From Gottschalkia acidurici 9a (GTDB taxonomy: Bacteria > Bacillota > Clostridia > Tissierellales > Gottschalkiaceae), in the NCBI RefSeq assembly GCF_000299355.1, contig NC_018664.1, positions 927,115 through 991,114 of the forward strand: DNA of 64,000 nt. Reading direction: 5' to 3'. The position numbers were made by a program, and so were the translations under genes. The notes beneath the pieces were generated by a model. That model was not told the origin of the DNA and did not search any database. It saw only the letters and a program-made list of their open reading frames with translations. Positions 26,891 to 35,255 of this stretch are shown piece by piece. Position 1 is the stretch's first letter; every line of letters starts with the position of its first letter.

Positions 26891-26924
26891 AAATTAGTTT
26901 TTAAATATAGAAGGGGGAAATATA

Positions 26925-28604
26925 ATGAGATGGTTCTATAACTTGAAAATAAGGAAAAAACTTCTTATAGCATTTATAGTTATGATGACGACATCTTCTA
27001 TAACGGGATATATAGGCATAAAAAGTCTTTTAGATGTAAAAAAATCTACTAAAGAATATAGATATCGAATAGTAGATTCGAAAGATAGCTTAGCAGATAT
27101 AGGTGTTGAATTTCAAAAAATTAGTGTAAGTATTACTAGTCAAATAATTTCAAATGACATGAGTAATATAAAAACAGAAATAGAAAATATAGAAAGAATT
27201 CAAAAAAATATAGATGATAATTTAGATAAAATTAAAGAAAGATTAAAGGATGAAAGTGATAAAAAAGAATATGAAAAGATATTAGATAATATAAATCAAG
27301 TAAAGTCTATAGTAAATCAGTTTGAAGCATTAATTTTATCGGAACAAAGGGATGAAGCAATAGCTTTAGTAAGTGATGCTGAAGTTAGTAGGCTGTTAAG
27401 AGAAACGGAACAATATATAGATCAGTTCTATAGTAAAAAAAGGGAACAAGTTATTGAAGAAGAAGCAAAAAACACCCAAGAAATTGATCTTGCAACAAAA
27501 CTGATGCTAAATACTATAATACTTGGAACTATAATTTCAACTCTAATATATTTAGTAACTTATAGATCAATAAGCAAACCTATTGCTAAGTTATCAAAAG
27601 AAATAGATAGTTTCTCACGAGGTAATTTGGATGTGAAGCTAAATATAGATACAAAAGATGAAATAGGAGATTTATCTAGAGCTTTTAATGATATGGCACG
27701 AAATATGAATGATATTATGTGGAGAATAAGCTCTGCAGCAGATCAAGTATCAGCAGGTTCAGTACAAGTCTCTCATACAAGTCAGACATTGGCTCAGGGA
27801 ACATCTGAACAAGCAAGTTCAGTTGAAGAAATAACGGCTTCTATAACAGAGATATCTGAGCAAATTAAACAAAATGCATTAAATGCAAACAAAGCAAATG
27901 AGATAACGGATATGACTAAGGCTGAGGGTGAAGAGGCCAATAACCAGATGAAAGAGATGCTAAAGGCTATGAAAGAAATAAACGAATACTCTTCTAATAT
28001 TTCTAAAATAATAAAGGTAATAGATGAGATCGCGTTTCAGACTAATATATTAGCATTAAATGCAGCAGTAGAGGCAGCAAGGGCAGGTCAACATGGAAAA
28101 GGATTTGCAGTAGTAGCAGAAGAGGTAAGAAACTTAGCTGCGAGAAGTGCAAAAGCAGCGAGAGAAACTACTGAGATTATAGAAGGTTCAGTTATAATAG
28201 CTGAAAACGGAACAAAAATAGCTAATAAAACAGCTAAAGAGCTTGAGACTATAGTACAGGGAGCATATAACATATCAGACTTAGTGGAGGAAATATCAAC
28301 TGCTTCTAATGAACAAGCTATCGCTATGAGCCAGATAAGTCAAGCTATAGATCAAGTATCGATGGTAACGCAAGCTAATACAGCAACATCACAAGAAAGT
28401 GCATCTGCAAGTCAAGAATTATCTAGCCAAGCAGAAATGCTTAAAAAGATGCTAGAGGGTTTTAAATTAAAAGACATGAAAAGAAATACAAATAATATGA
28501 ATAGAAATGAAATAATTCTAAAGCCGAAGAATAAAATGAAAAAAGAAAACAAAGATAAAATAGAAATAAAATTAGATGATACAGAATTCGATAAATATTC
28601 TTAA
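26925..28604 (+). CDS. Methyl-accepting chemotaxis protein
   Basis: This 559-residue receptor has a first membrane helix at about 12-31 and an extracytoplasmic helical domain of the 4HB_MCP type (about 35-185). The second helix is at about 188-212, then come HAMP (about 212-265) and the long signalling coiled coil. The hairpin tip is [20 protein letters not shown], followed by [20 protein letters not shown]. The C-terminal 45 residues are Lys/Asn-rich. The ligand cannot be told. It is the only receptor in the operon and a likely partner of the CheA/CheW here. GGGGG precedes the ATG. Confidence 0.95.
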   Translation: MRWFYNLKIRKKLLIAFIVMMTTSSITGYIGIKSLLDVKKSTKEYRYRIVDSKDSLADIGVEFQKISVSITSQIISNDMSNIKTEIENIERIQKNIDDNLDKIKERLKDESDKKEYEKILDNINQVKSIVNQFEALILSEQRDEAIALVSDAEVSRLLRETEQYIDQFYSKKREQVIEEEAKNTQEIDLATKLMLNTIILGTIISTLIYLVTYRSISKPIAKLSKEIDSFSRGNLDVKLNIDTKDEIGDLSRAFNDMARNMNDIMWRISSAADQVSAGSVQVSHTSQTLAQGTSEQASSVEEITASITEISEQIKQNALNANKANEITDMTKAEGEEANNQMKEMLKAMKEINEYSSNISKIIKVIDEIAFQTNILALNAAVEAARAGQHGKGFAVVAEEVRNLAARSAKAARETTEIIEGSVIIAENGTKIANKTAKELETIVQGAYNISDLVEEISTASNEQAIAMSQISQAIDQVSMVTQANTATSQESASASQELSSQAEMLKKMLEGFKLKDMKRNTNNMNRNEIILKPKNKMKKENKDKIEIKLDDTEFDKYS

Positions 28605-28628
28605 GGTATATCTTTTAAATAAAGTTAT

Positions 28629-28670
28629 AAGTTTCAACCTATTTATATTCTATATAGTAGGTTGAAACTT
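28629..28670 (+). terminator. Hairpin between mcp and cheR
   Basis: AAGTTTCAACCTA (28629-28641) pairs perfectly with TAGGTTGAAACTT (28658-28670). There is no clear T tract, so it is more likely an RNA stability or partial attenuation element inside the operon than a full terminator. Confidence 0.5.
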
Positions 28671-28703
28671 TAATAGTATGTGAAATAAAAAAGGTGGTTA
28701 GAC

Positions 28704-29519
28704 ATGATAAAGATGACTGATATAGAATTTCAAAGAATAATAGAATATGTTCATCTGAATTTTGGGATAGACTTAGCGCAAAAGAGAAGTCTAATACACA
28801 ACAGAATGCAAAACTATTTAGTTCAAAATGACTTTGAAAGCTTTACTGAGTTTTATAACTATATGATATCTGACAAAACAGGTATAGCAGTTTCATTGCT
28901 CATAGACAAGCTTACAACAAATCATACGTTTTTTTTTAGAGAGTCTGAACACTTTGAATTTTTAAAAAATACTGTACTACCCTATATAAAGGAATATGAA
29001 AAGACTTCTAAAGATTTGAGAATATGGAGTGCAGGATGTTCAAGTGGAGAAGAACCATATACAATAGCAATGTTTATAGACGAATACTTCGATAAAGAAG
29101 GTTTTCTATGGAATACAAAAATATTGGCTACTGATATATGCGAAAAAACATTAAATAAAGGCAAAGTTGGAATATACGATTCACAAAGTTTATTTAATGT
29201 TTCGCCATATTGGACAAACAAGTACTTTACAAAGATAGATAGTGATCGATATATGATAAATAATAATATAAAGGATGAAGTGATTTTTAGAAGATTTAAT
29301 CTTATGAATAATATATTTCCTTTTAAAAAGAAGTTCCATGCTATATTCTGTAGGAACGTTATGATTTACTTTGATGAAAAAACGAAAAAAGAGCTAATAG
29401 ACAAATTCTATGAAATGACAGAAGAAGGTGGATATTTGTTTATTGGACATTCAGAAACTATCAATAAAAATGATACAAAATATAAGTATGTACTTCCATC
29501 AGTATATAGAAAGGAATAG
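28704..29519 (+). CDS. cheR: Chemotaxis protein methyltransferase CheR
   Basis: This 271-residue enzyme methylates receptor glutamates with S-adenosylmethionine. It has the N-terminal CheR helix domain (about 1-75, FQRIIEYVHLNFGIDL), then TNHTFFFRESEHF. The SAM-binding site is WSAGCSSGEEPYTIAM, and FCRNVMIYFD lies near the end. AAGGTGG precedes the ATG. It lies between the receptor and cheB. Confidence 0.95.
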   Translation: MIKMTDIEFQRIIEYVHLNFGIDLAQKRSLIHNRMQNYLVQNDFESFTEFYNYMISDKTGIAVSLLIDKLTTNHTFFFRESEHFEFLKNTVLPYIKEYEKTSKDLRIWSAGCSSGEEPYTIAMFIDEYFDKEGFLWNTKILATDICEKTLNKGKVGIYDSQSLFNVSPYWTNKYFTKIDSDRYMINNNIKDEVIFRRFNLMNNIFPFKKKFHAIFCRNVMIYFDEKTKKELIDKFYEMTEEGGYLFIGHSETINKNDTKYKYVLPSVYRKE

Positions 29520-29525
29520 ATATGT

Positions 29526-30542
29526 ATGGCAAGGAAAATAAAAGTACTTGTAGTAGATGATTCTTTTATGTTTAGGGAAGTTGTATCAATGGGAATATCA
29601 CAAGATCCCTTAATAGATGTAGTAGCAACAGCTACTGATCCTTATATAGCAAGAGATAAAATAATAGAATTTGAACCAGATGTTATAACATTAGATATAG
29701 ATATGCCTAGAATGAATGGAATAGAATTCTTGAAAAAACTTATGCCGCAGTATCCAATACCAGTAATAGTAGTTAGTGCTATAGATAGTGGGGTACTCGA
29801 TGCACTTAGATATGGGGCTATAGATTTTGTAACCAAATCTGATATTAATAATAGAGATTATTTTATAAGTGAACTCATAAGAAAGATAAAAATAGCATCG
29901 ATATCTAAAGTAGGATATCCTCAAGAAGGGTATGTAAATATAGAAAGTATTTATGATACGAGTAATATAAATAAAAATATGATTATAGCAATCGGGGCAT
30001 CTACAGGAGGAACAGAAGCTATTCTTAAAATATTAAAAGACTTCCATAAGGATATTCCAGGCATAGTAATAGTTCAGCATATGCCAGCTAAATTTACAAA
30101 AATGTATGCGGACAGAATAAATAACATATGTGAAATAGACATAAAAGAAGCTGAAAAAGGAGATATTGTAACCCCTGGGAAAGCATTAATTGCTCCAGGA
30201 GGATATCATATGGAAGTTAAGAAAAGAGGAGATAAATATATAGTAGACTGCTTTAGAGATGAAAAAGTAAATGGACACAGACCTTCTGTAGATGTACTAT
30301 TCAATTCTGTAGCAGACTGTTTTGGGAAGAAAGCTGTAGGCGTTATACTCACAGGAATGGGGTGTGATGGATCAAAGGGATTACTTAAGATGAAGGAGTC
30401 AGGAGCAATAACTATAGCCCAAGATGAGAAGACATCTGTAGTATACGGTATGCCTAGAGTAGCTTATCAAATAGGTGCAACTACTAAAGTGTTACCTATT
30501 CATAAAATATCAAGAGAAGTTTATAAATCAGTAAGCAAGTAA
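29526..30542 (+). CDS. cheB: Chemotaxis response regulator methylesterase CheB
   Basis: This 338-residue enzyme removes methyl groups from receptors and can deamidate glutamines. The receiver domain has Asp11/Asp12 and the phosphorylated Asp57 in LDIDMPRMNG. The catalytic domain shows GASTGG with Ser159, QHMPAKFTKMYADR and TGMGCDGSKGLLKMK. It starts six bases after cheR and ends the che operon. No cheY, cheC or cheD is present nearby. Confidence 0.95.
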   Translation: MARKIKVLVVDDSFMFREVVSMGISQDPLIDVVATATDPYIARDKIIEFEPDVITLDIDMPRMNGIEFLKKLMPQYPIPVIVVSAIDSGVLDALRYGAIDFVTKSDINNRDYFISELIRKIKIASISKVGYPQEGYVNIESIYDTSNINKNMIIAIGASTGGTEAILKILKDFHKDIPGIVIVQHMPAKFTKMYADRINNICEIDIKEAEKGDIVTPGKALIAPGGYHMEVKKRGDKYIVDCFRDEKVNGHRPSVDVLFNSVADCFGKKAVGVILTGMGCDGSKGLLKMKESGAITIAQDEKTSVVYGMPRVAYQIGATTKVLPIHKISREVYKSVSK

Positions 30543-30575
30543 TATTATACTAAAAGATTTATAATGTATAAGAAC

Positions 30576-30616
30576 CCCTCCTTATAGAAAGAATAAAAAA
30601 ATAAGGAGGGATTTTT
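30576..30616 (+). terminator. cheB terminator whose 3' arm is the SASP ribosome site
   Basis: CCCTCCTTAT (30576-30585) pairs perfectly with ATAAGGAGGG (30601-30610), followed by ATTTTT. The 3' arm contains AAGGAGGG, the ribosome binding site for the ATG at 30617, so read-through mRNA would hide that site. Confidence 0.85.
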
Positions 30617-30834
30617 ATGGGGAAAAATACTAGGAAAAACAAGAAGAAAAAATAGAGACAATTGAAGATAAGTTAAAGTATGAAATAGCAGGAGAACTAG
30701 GATTGCTAGATAAAATAAAAGCAGAAGGTTGGGGTGGATTGACTGCCAAGGAAACGGGAAGAATCGGTGGTTTAATTACTGTTAGGAAGAAAGAAATGAA
30801 AGACAAGGAAAGTAGTAAAAAAGAAACAGAATAA
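30617..30834 (+). pseudogene. Small acid-soluble spore protein, alpha/beta type, frame broken at A6
   Basis: An ATG at 30617 behind AAGGAGGG encodes GKNTRKNKKKK, then hits TAG right after six A (30647-30652). Shifting to the -1 frame at these A gives a clear SASP. It contains KYEIAGELGL with the GPR-protease site, EGWGGLTAKETGRIGGL and a Lys-rich tail, ending at 30834. The joined product would be about 72 residues, the usual length for this SASP subgroup. One more A would restore the frame. It is either a recent frameshift, a sequence error in a homopolymer, or a gene expressed by slippage. The downstream frame lacks its own start codon. Confidence 0.75.
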
Positions 30835-30926
30835 CTAGAAAACTTGAAATAAAAGAAAATCTATAATAAAATAAGCTGTATTGAATAATAATTAGTATTA
30901 ACTTAAGATAAAGGAAGAGGAATACA

Positions 30927-31667
30927 ATGACAGCTTATCAAGACTTTGCATTGCTATATGATGAACTTATGGATGATATAGATTACTATAAGTGGTTTAA
31001 TTATATAAAAGATATATTTAAAAAATGTGATAAGAGTCCTAAAAGTATATTAGAGATGGCTTGTGGTACTGGAAATCTGACTAAATATTTTTGTGAAGAA
31101 AGATATGATGTAACTTGTTTTGACTTGTCAGATGATATGCTATCTATAGCATATGATAAATTAGGAAGCTTTAAAAATGTAAATATTATAAAACAAGATA
31201 TGGTAACTTTAAATCTGAGTAATAAAAAATTTGATTCTATAATATGTGCATGTGATAGCATAAATTATGTTACAGATAAGAATGATCTATTAAAGGTATT
31301 TGAGAATGCATACAATCATTTATCTGATGATGGATTATTTATTTTTGACATAAACTCTTACTATAAACTAAAAAACATAATTGGAGAAAATACGTTTGTA
31401 CAGGATAGAGAAGATATATTTTATGTGTGGGAAAATGAGTTTATAGAAGAAGATGAAGTTTGCAACTTCTATTTAACTTTTTTTGTTAAAGAAGATGAGA
31501 TGTATGAAAGATTTGATGAAGTTCATATAGAGAAGGCTTATAAAAATGAAGATATATTAAATTACTTAAAACGAGTTAAATTTAAAGAAGTTTTCATGTA
31601 CGATAACTTTACTTTTGACGATCCGCAATATGAAAGTGAAAGAATATTTTTTGTGGCTAGAAAGTGA
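30927..31667 (+). CDS. Class I SAM-dependent methyltransferase
   Basis: This 246-residue protein has the Rossmann-type SAM-binding motif I ILEMACGTGNLTKYF (about 40-54). It continues with VTCFDLSDDMLSIA (motif II) and FDSIICACDSINYV. The C-terminal half is a beta-rich substrate-binding part. It resembles the YxdX/UbiE-like small-molecule methyltransferases common in Firmicutes, whose substrates are unknown. GGAAGAGG precedes the ATG. It appears to be alone on its transcript. Confidence 0.85.
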   Translation: MTAYQDFALLYDELMDDIDYYKWFNYIKDIFKKCDKSPKSILEMACGTGNLTKYFCEERYDVTCFDLSDDMLSIAYDKLGSFKNVNIIKQDMVTLNLSNKKFDSIICACDSINYVTDKNDLLKVFENAYNHLSDDGLFIFDINSYYKLKNIIGENTFVQDREDIFYVWENEFIEEDEVCNFYLTFFVKEDEMYERFDEVHIEKAYKNEDILNYLKRVKFKEVFMYDNFTFDDPQYESERIFFVARK

Positions 31668-31728
31668 AGGACGAATTGGAAAGATAAAACATAGGAAAAA
31701 GATATTTGCAAAATGCACCGAAAACTTG

Positions 31729-31757
31729 TTGACAATAGAATTATGCTATGATAAACT
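31729..31757 (+). promoter_or_regulatory. Promoter of the cold-shock gene
   Basis: TTGACA at 31729-31734 is followed after 17 bases by TAAACT with an extended TGA (31749-31757). It leaves a 5' leader of about 50 bases before csp. Confidence 0.6.
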
Positions 31758-31814
31758 TAAATAGAATGAAGTACATACTCATTCGATAATTTTTTTTATA
31801 TGGAGGAATTCTAA

Positions 31815-32015
31815 ATGATTAAAGGAACAGTTAAATGGTTTAACGCAACAAAAGGATATGGATTTATTTCATCTGAAAACGGAGAAGATGTATTCGTACA
31901 CTACTCAGCTATATCAGGAGATGGATTCAAAACTTTAGAAGAAGGACAAAACGTTGAGTTTGAAATAGTTGAAGGCGAAAAAGGTCCTCAAGCTACAAAC
32001 GTTTCAAAACTATAA
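31815..32015 (+). CDS. Cold-shock protein
   Basis: This 66-residue protein is a single cold-shock domain, an RNA chaperone that binds single-stranded nucleic acids. It shows both ribonucleoprotein motifs KGYGFIS and VFVHYSAI and the full five-strand OB fold length. GGAGG lies before the ATG. A promoter is visible upstream and a strong terminator downstream. Confidence 0.97.
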   Translation: MIKGTVKWFNATKGYGFISSENGEDVFVHYSAISGDGFKTLEEGQNVEFEIVEGEKGPQATNVSKL

Positions 32016-32104
32016 TCACTGAATAAAAAATTCAAGATTTAATTGATTTAAATATATAGATTATGTTCGACCTACTTAAATCATATAGTTTTGCAAGCAC
32101 CAAG

Positions 32105-32138
32105 AAAAGCCCCGTAATAGGGGCTTTTGATGTTTTTT
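32105..32138 (+). terminator. Intrinsic terminator after the cold-shock gene
   Basis: A GC-rich perfect stem AAAAGCCCC/GGGGCTTTT (32105-32113 with 32120-32128) is followed by GATGTTTTTT. Confidence 0.9.
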
Positions 32139-32209
32139 GTTAAATAATAAAAAAATGAGAATAATAAATAATATAAATAGAAAGAAATGAATTTAGAAAG
32201 GAGTAATGT

Positions 32210-33091
32210 ATGAAAGATTATATAGTTAGAGCTATGGATAAGGGTGGAAATATTAGAGTGTTTGTAGCAAGCACAACTAACTTAGTAGAAGAAGCTAGAC
32301 AAACACATAACACAGCACCTACAGCTACAGCTGCTTTAGGAAGAACACTCACAGCTGCGTCACTTATGGGAAATACGTTAAAGAATGATAGTGATACTAT
32401 TTCACTTCAAATAATGGGTAGTGCTTTAATAAAAAATGTTTTAGCGGTATCTAATAATAAAGGTGAAGTAAAAGGATATATATCAAATCCTAATGCAAAT
32501 CCACCATTAAAAAGAAAAGGAAAGTTAGATGTGGGTGCTGCAATAGGGGAAGGTAAACTTATAGTTATAAGAGATTTAGGACTTAGAGAGCCTTATATAG
32601 GCCAATCTGATTTAGTATCTGGAGAAATAGCAGAAGATTTAACTAATTATTTTGTGTACTCTGAACAGCAACCATCAGCAGTAGCACTTGGGGTATTAGT
32701 AGATGTTGACTTAAGTGTAAGAGCAGCTGGTGGATATATAATTCAAATTCTACCGAACGCAGATGAAGAAATAATAAGTAAACTAGAGCAACGACTATCA
32801 AATGTAGAACCAGTATCTACACTAATAGATAAAAAATATAGCCCAGAGGATATATTAGAATATATATGTGATGGTATAGAGATGAAGATTACGGAGACTA
32901 AAGATCTAAAACTAGTATGTGATTGTTCAACGGATAGAATAGAAAAGGTTCTTATAAGTATGGGAGAAAGAGAATTAACAGATATAATTGAAGAAGATGG
33001 AGAAGCAGAGGTTGTATGTCACTTCTGTAATCATAAGTATAAATTTAATAAAGAAGAACTTATAAAAATATTAGAGCAAGCAAAAATTTAA
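32210..33091 (+). CDS. hslO: Redox-regulated chaperone Hsp33
   Basis: This 293-residue chaperone is activated by oxidation and holds unfolding proteins. The N-terminal domain has the usual HNTAPTATAALGRTL and LGVLVDVDLSVRAAGGY segments. The C-terminal redox switch carries zinc-binding cysteines C237-x-C239 (CDCS) and C270-x2-C273 (CHFC). The total length is normal. AAAGGAG precedes the ATG. It is flanked by terminators and looks monocistronic. Confidence 0.97.
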   Translation: MKDYIVRAMDKGGNIRVFVASTTNLVEEARQTHNTAPTATAALGRTLTAASLMGNTLKNDSDTISLQIMGSALIKNVLAVSNNKGEVKGYISNPNANPPLKRKGKLDVGAAIGEGKLIVIRDLGLREPYIGQSDLVSGEIAEDLTNYFVYSEQQPSAVALGVLVDVDLSVRAAGGYIIQILPNADEEIISKLEQRLSNVEPVSTLIDKKYSPEDILEYICDGIEMKITETKDLKLVCDCSTDRIEKVLISMGERELTDIIEEDGEAEVVCHFCNHKYKFNKEELIKILEQAKI

Positions 33092-33111
33092 CAGATGAAT
33101 TAAAATAGCTA

Positions 33112-33177
33112 ATGGATAAATCCTATACCTATATATAAGCTAAAAAATAAACCATAAGGATTTATCCTATGTTTTTT
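33112..33177 (+). terminator. Intrinsic terminator after hslO
   Basis: GGATAAATCCTAT (33114-33126) pairs with ATAAGGATTTATCC (33154-33167, one bulge), followed by a TGTTTTTT tract. Confidence 0.65.
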
Positions 33178-33197
33178 AAAAAAACATAAAAATATAG

Positions 33198-33226
33198 TTG
33201 ACATTATAAATTAGTTATAATATAAT
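33198..33226 (+). promoter_or_regulatory. Consensus promoter of the tRNA operon
   Basis: TTGACA (33198-33203) and TATAAT (33221-33226) are both perfect and separated by 17 bases, as expected for a strong stable-RNA promoter. The first tRNA starts 29 bases after the -10. Confidence 0.9.
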
Positions 33227-33254
33227 AACATATGTCGCCGAAAGAATTACATAA

Positions 33255-33330
33255 GCCCAGATAGCTCAGTCGGTAGAGCAGGGGACTGAAAATCCCCGTG
33301 TCGGTGGTTCGATTCCGCCTCTGGGCACCA
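33255..33330 (+). tRNA. tRNA-Phe (GAA)
   Basis: The cloverleaf is complete, with acceptor GCCCAGA/TCTGGGC, a D loop AGCTCAGTCGGTAGAGC, an anticodon loop CTGAAAA with GAA, and a TTCGATTC T loop. The CCA end is encoded. Confidence 0.98.
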
Positions 33331-33370
33331 GGTAACATAATTACGTTAGATACATATAATAGAGTAGTAT

Positions 33371-33445
33371 GCGGAAGTGGCTCAGTGGTAGAGCATCGCC
33401 TTGCCAAGGCGAGGGTCGCGAGTTCGAATCTCGTCTTCCGCTCCA
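33371..33445 (+). tRNA. tRNA-Gly (GCC)
   Basis: Acceptor GCGGAAG/CTTCCGC, anticodon loop TTGCCAA with GCC, T loop TTCGAAT, and an encoded CCA. It is in the middle of a three-tRNA transcript. Confidence 0.98.
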
Positions 33446-33452
33446 AAAATAC

Positions 33453-33527
<75 letters not shown>

Positions 33528-33535
33528 TAATTATG

Positions 33536-33566
33536 AAAAGCAGCTTATATATAAGCTGCTTTTTTG
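33536..33566 (+). terminator. Intrinsic terminator of the tRNA operon
   Basis: AAAAGCAGCTTAT (33536-33548) pairs with ATAAGCTGCTTTT (33551-33563), followed by more T. Confidence 0.92.
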
Positions 33567-33683
33567 TTTTTCTTAATTTTAGAAAAAATTCAAAAATGTA
33601 ATTAATGTATATAAATAATTAGTGAATATAGACATGCAGAAGACATATACTACTATTAGAAAAATGAAAAAGGAGTGAAATAT

Positions 33684-34550
33684 TTGAATGAAATTTCTAT
33701 AACAACAACTTACAATGTAGATACTATATGTGATATATTAGATAAAAAGTTATCATTCCTTAAAAAAGAAGGATTATATATAGATTACTATGTAGATAAA
33801 TTAGATGCATTTAGTACCATAAAATGCAAAGTAGATAAAGATAGAAGTACCTTATTAAATTATTATGACACACTTAAGATTTATATATCAAATGGAATAT
33901 TAGATATAATATTTAATATTTATATATTAGATATAATAGAGGAGACTATAATTGATAGATTTTATCCTTTAAATAAATCGGATATGGAATTTGTAAAAGA
34001 TAGAGTAAAAGAAGATTTGTATAATCAAGAGTATATTGGAATAAGCAATAGTTTCTATAGACAAAATATTCGAAATAAGATACTTATGAAAATTATGAAT
34101 TACTTTGATGAAGATACTAATATAAATATAGATGGATTTATAGATTTTAGACTTGGATTTTATAAAGATCATTTAGAAAATATTATACAAAGAAAGTTAG
34201 AAGAATTAGCAATTGAAAAGGAATATAGAGAATTTATAGAAATCCTACAGTACTTTATAGAGATACAAGAGCCTAAGGTTGATCTAATAAATATAATGAT
34301 AGAAGATGAGAAATATAAACTTATTGATAATAATAACAACGTTATAAGTAATGATTATTTAGAAGAGATAGCAAGTGAATTAAGTGATATAGATATAACT
34401 TACGATGATCTTTTAATAAGTTCTCTTATAACGATAGCTCCAAAGGAAGTTATAATTCATACTGACAAAGAGCAATCAGAAAGAGAAGTAGTAAATATAA
34501 TAAAAAGTGTTTTTGAAGATAAGGTAACTATATGCAAAACCTCTAAGTAA
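33684..34550 (+). CDS. ytxC: Sporulation protein YtxC
   Basis: This 288-residue protein matches the YtxC family of sporulation-associated proteins. The clearest block is about 145-205, with FIDFRLGFYKDHLENI, EEYRE-like EKEYREFIEIL and YFIEIQEPKVDLINI. It has no signal peptide and its biochemical role is unknown. TTG 33684 is preferred over an in-frame GTG at 33675, because AAAGGAG lies eight bases before it. The terminator overlaps the end of the coding region. Confidence 0.85.
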   Translation: MNEISITTTYNVDTICDILDKKLSFLKKEGLYIDYYVDKLDAFSTIKCKVDKDRSTLLNYYDTLKIYISNGILDIIFNIYILDIIEETIIDRFYPLNKSDMEFVKDRVKEDLYNQEYIGISNSFYRQNIRNKILMKIMNYFDEDTNINIDGFIDFRLGFYKDHLENIIQRKLEELAIEKEYREFIEILQYFIEIQEPKVDLINIMIEDEKYKLIDNNNNVISNDYLEEIASELSDIDITYDDLLISSLITIAPKEVIIHTDKEQSEREVVNIIKSVFEDKVTICKTSK

Positions 34551-34564
34551 TCTTAGGGGTTTTT
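34536..34564 (+). terminator. Intrinsic terminator overlapping the ytxC stop
   Basis: AAAACCTCTAAG (34536-34547) pairs with CTTAGGGGTTTT (34552-34563) and T. The ytxC stop codon lies in the loop. Confidence 0.85.
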
Positions 34565-34618
34565 ACAATTCCACGAAATATGATATAATCAATTATTATT
34601 GTGGAGGTGCTTTAGAAG

Positions 34619-35218
34619 ATGGATAATGTTATAAAGATACTAATATTAGCTAGTATAGGCGCTTTAATAGGCTGGATAACTAATGTACTAGCTATAAAAT
34701 TAATATTTAGACCATTAAAACCTGTATCTTTTTTAGGTATAAAAATTCAGGGACTTATACCAAAAAGAAGAGATGAAATAGCTAAAAGTATAGGGGAAGT
34801 AGTAGAAAATGAGCTTATATCTATAACAGATATAATGAATACTATAGTAACTGATGAAAACATAGATAGTGTTAAAGAGGTTTTAAAGGTAAAAATAAAA
34901 GATGTGATAATTCAGAAGGTTCCTTCATTCATACTTGGACCATTTAAGGATAAGGTGGATTCTTATGTGGACAATATGATAGATAATGAAGGTGATGACA
35001 TTATAGAAGAACTTATAGATAGAGTAAGTGATAAAGCCTTAAAAAATATAAGCCTTTCTAAAATAGTCGAAGAAAAGATAAATTCATTTGAGTTAGAAAA
35101 AATAGAAAAGATAATTATATCTATTGCTAAGAGGGAATTGAAACATATAGAAATCTTAGGTGGAGTATTAGGATTTTTAATAGGAGTAGTACAAGGCCTA
35201 ATAGTAACACTAATATAA
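34619..35218 (+). CDS. DUF445 family membrane protein
   Basis: This 199-residue protein has an N-terminal membrane helix with the DUF445 signature (IGALIGWITNVLAIKLIFRPL), then GIKIQGLIPKRRDEIAKSIG. A long amphipathic region follows, and a second membrane helix closes the protein (LGGVLGFLIGVVQGLIVTLI). It resembles the shorter, YheB-like DUF445 proteins, whose role is unknown although links to the spore and cell envelope have been proposed. GGAGGTG precedes the ATG. Confidence 0.88.
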   Translation: MDNVIKILILASIGALIGWITNVLAIKLIFRPLKPVSFLGIKIQGLIPKRRDEIAKSIGEVVENELISITDIMNTIVTDENIDSVKEVLKVKIKDVIIQKVPSFILGPFKDKVDSYVDNMIDNEGDDIIEELIDRVSDKALKNISLSKIVEEKINSFELEKIEKIIISIAKRELKHIEILGGVLGFLIGVVQGLIVTLI

Positions 35219-35252
35219 AAAGCATGTCGTATTTAAACAGACATGCTTTTTT
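35217..35252. terminator. Bidirectional terminator between DUF445 and FtsH-like genes
   Basis: AAAAAGCATGTC (35217-35228) pairs with GACATGCTTTTT (35240-35251) with an 11-base loop. A/T runs on both sides let it serve both converging genes. Confidence 0.88.
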
Positions 35253-35255
35253 ATA

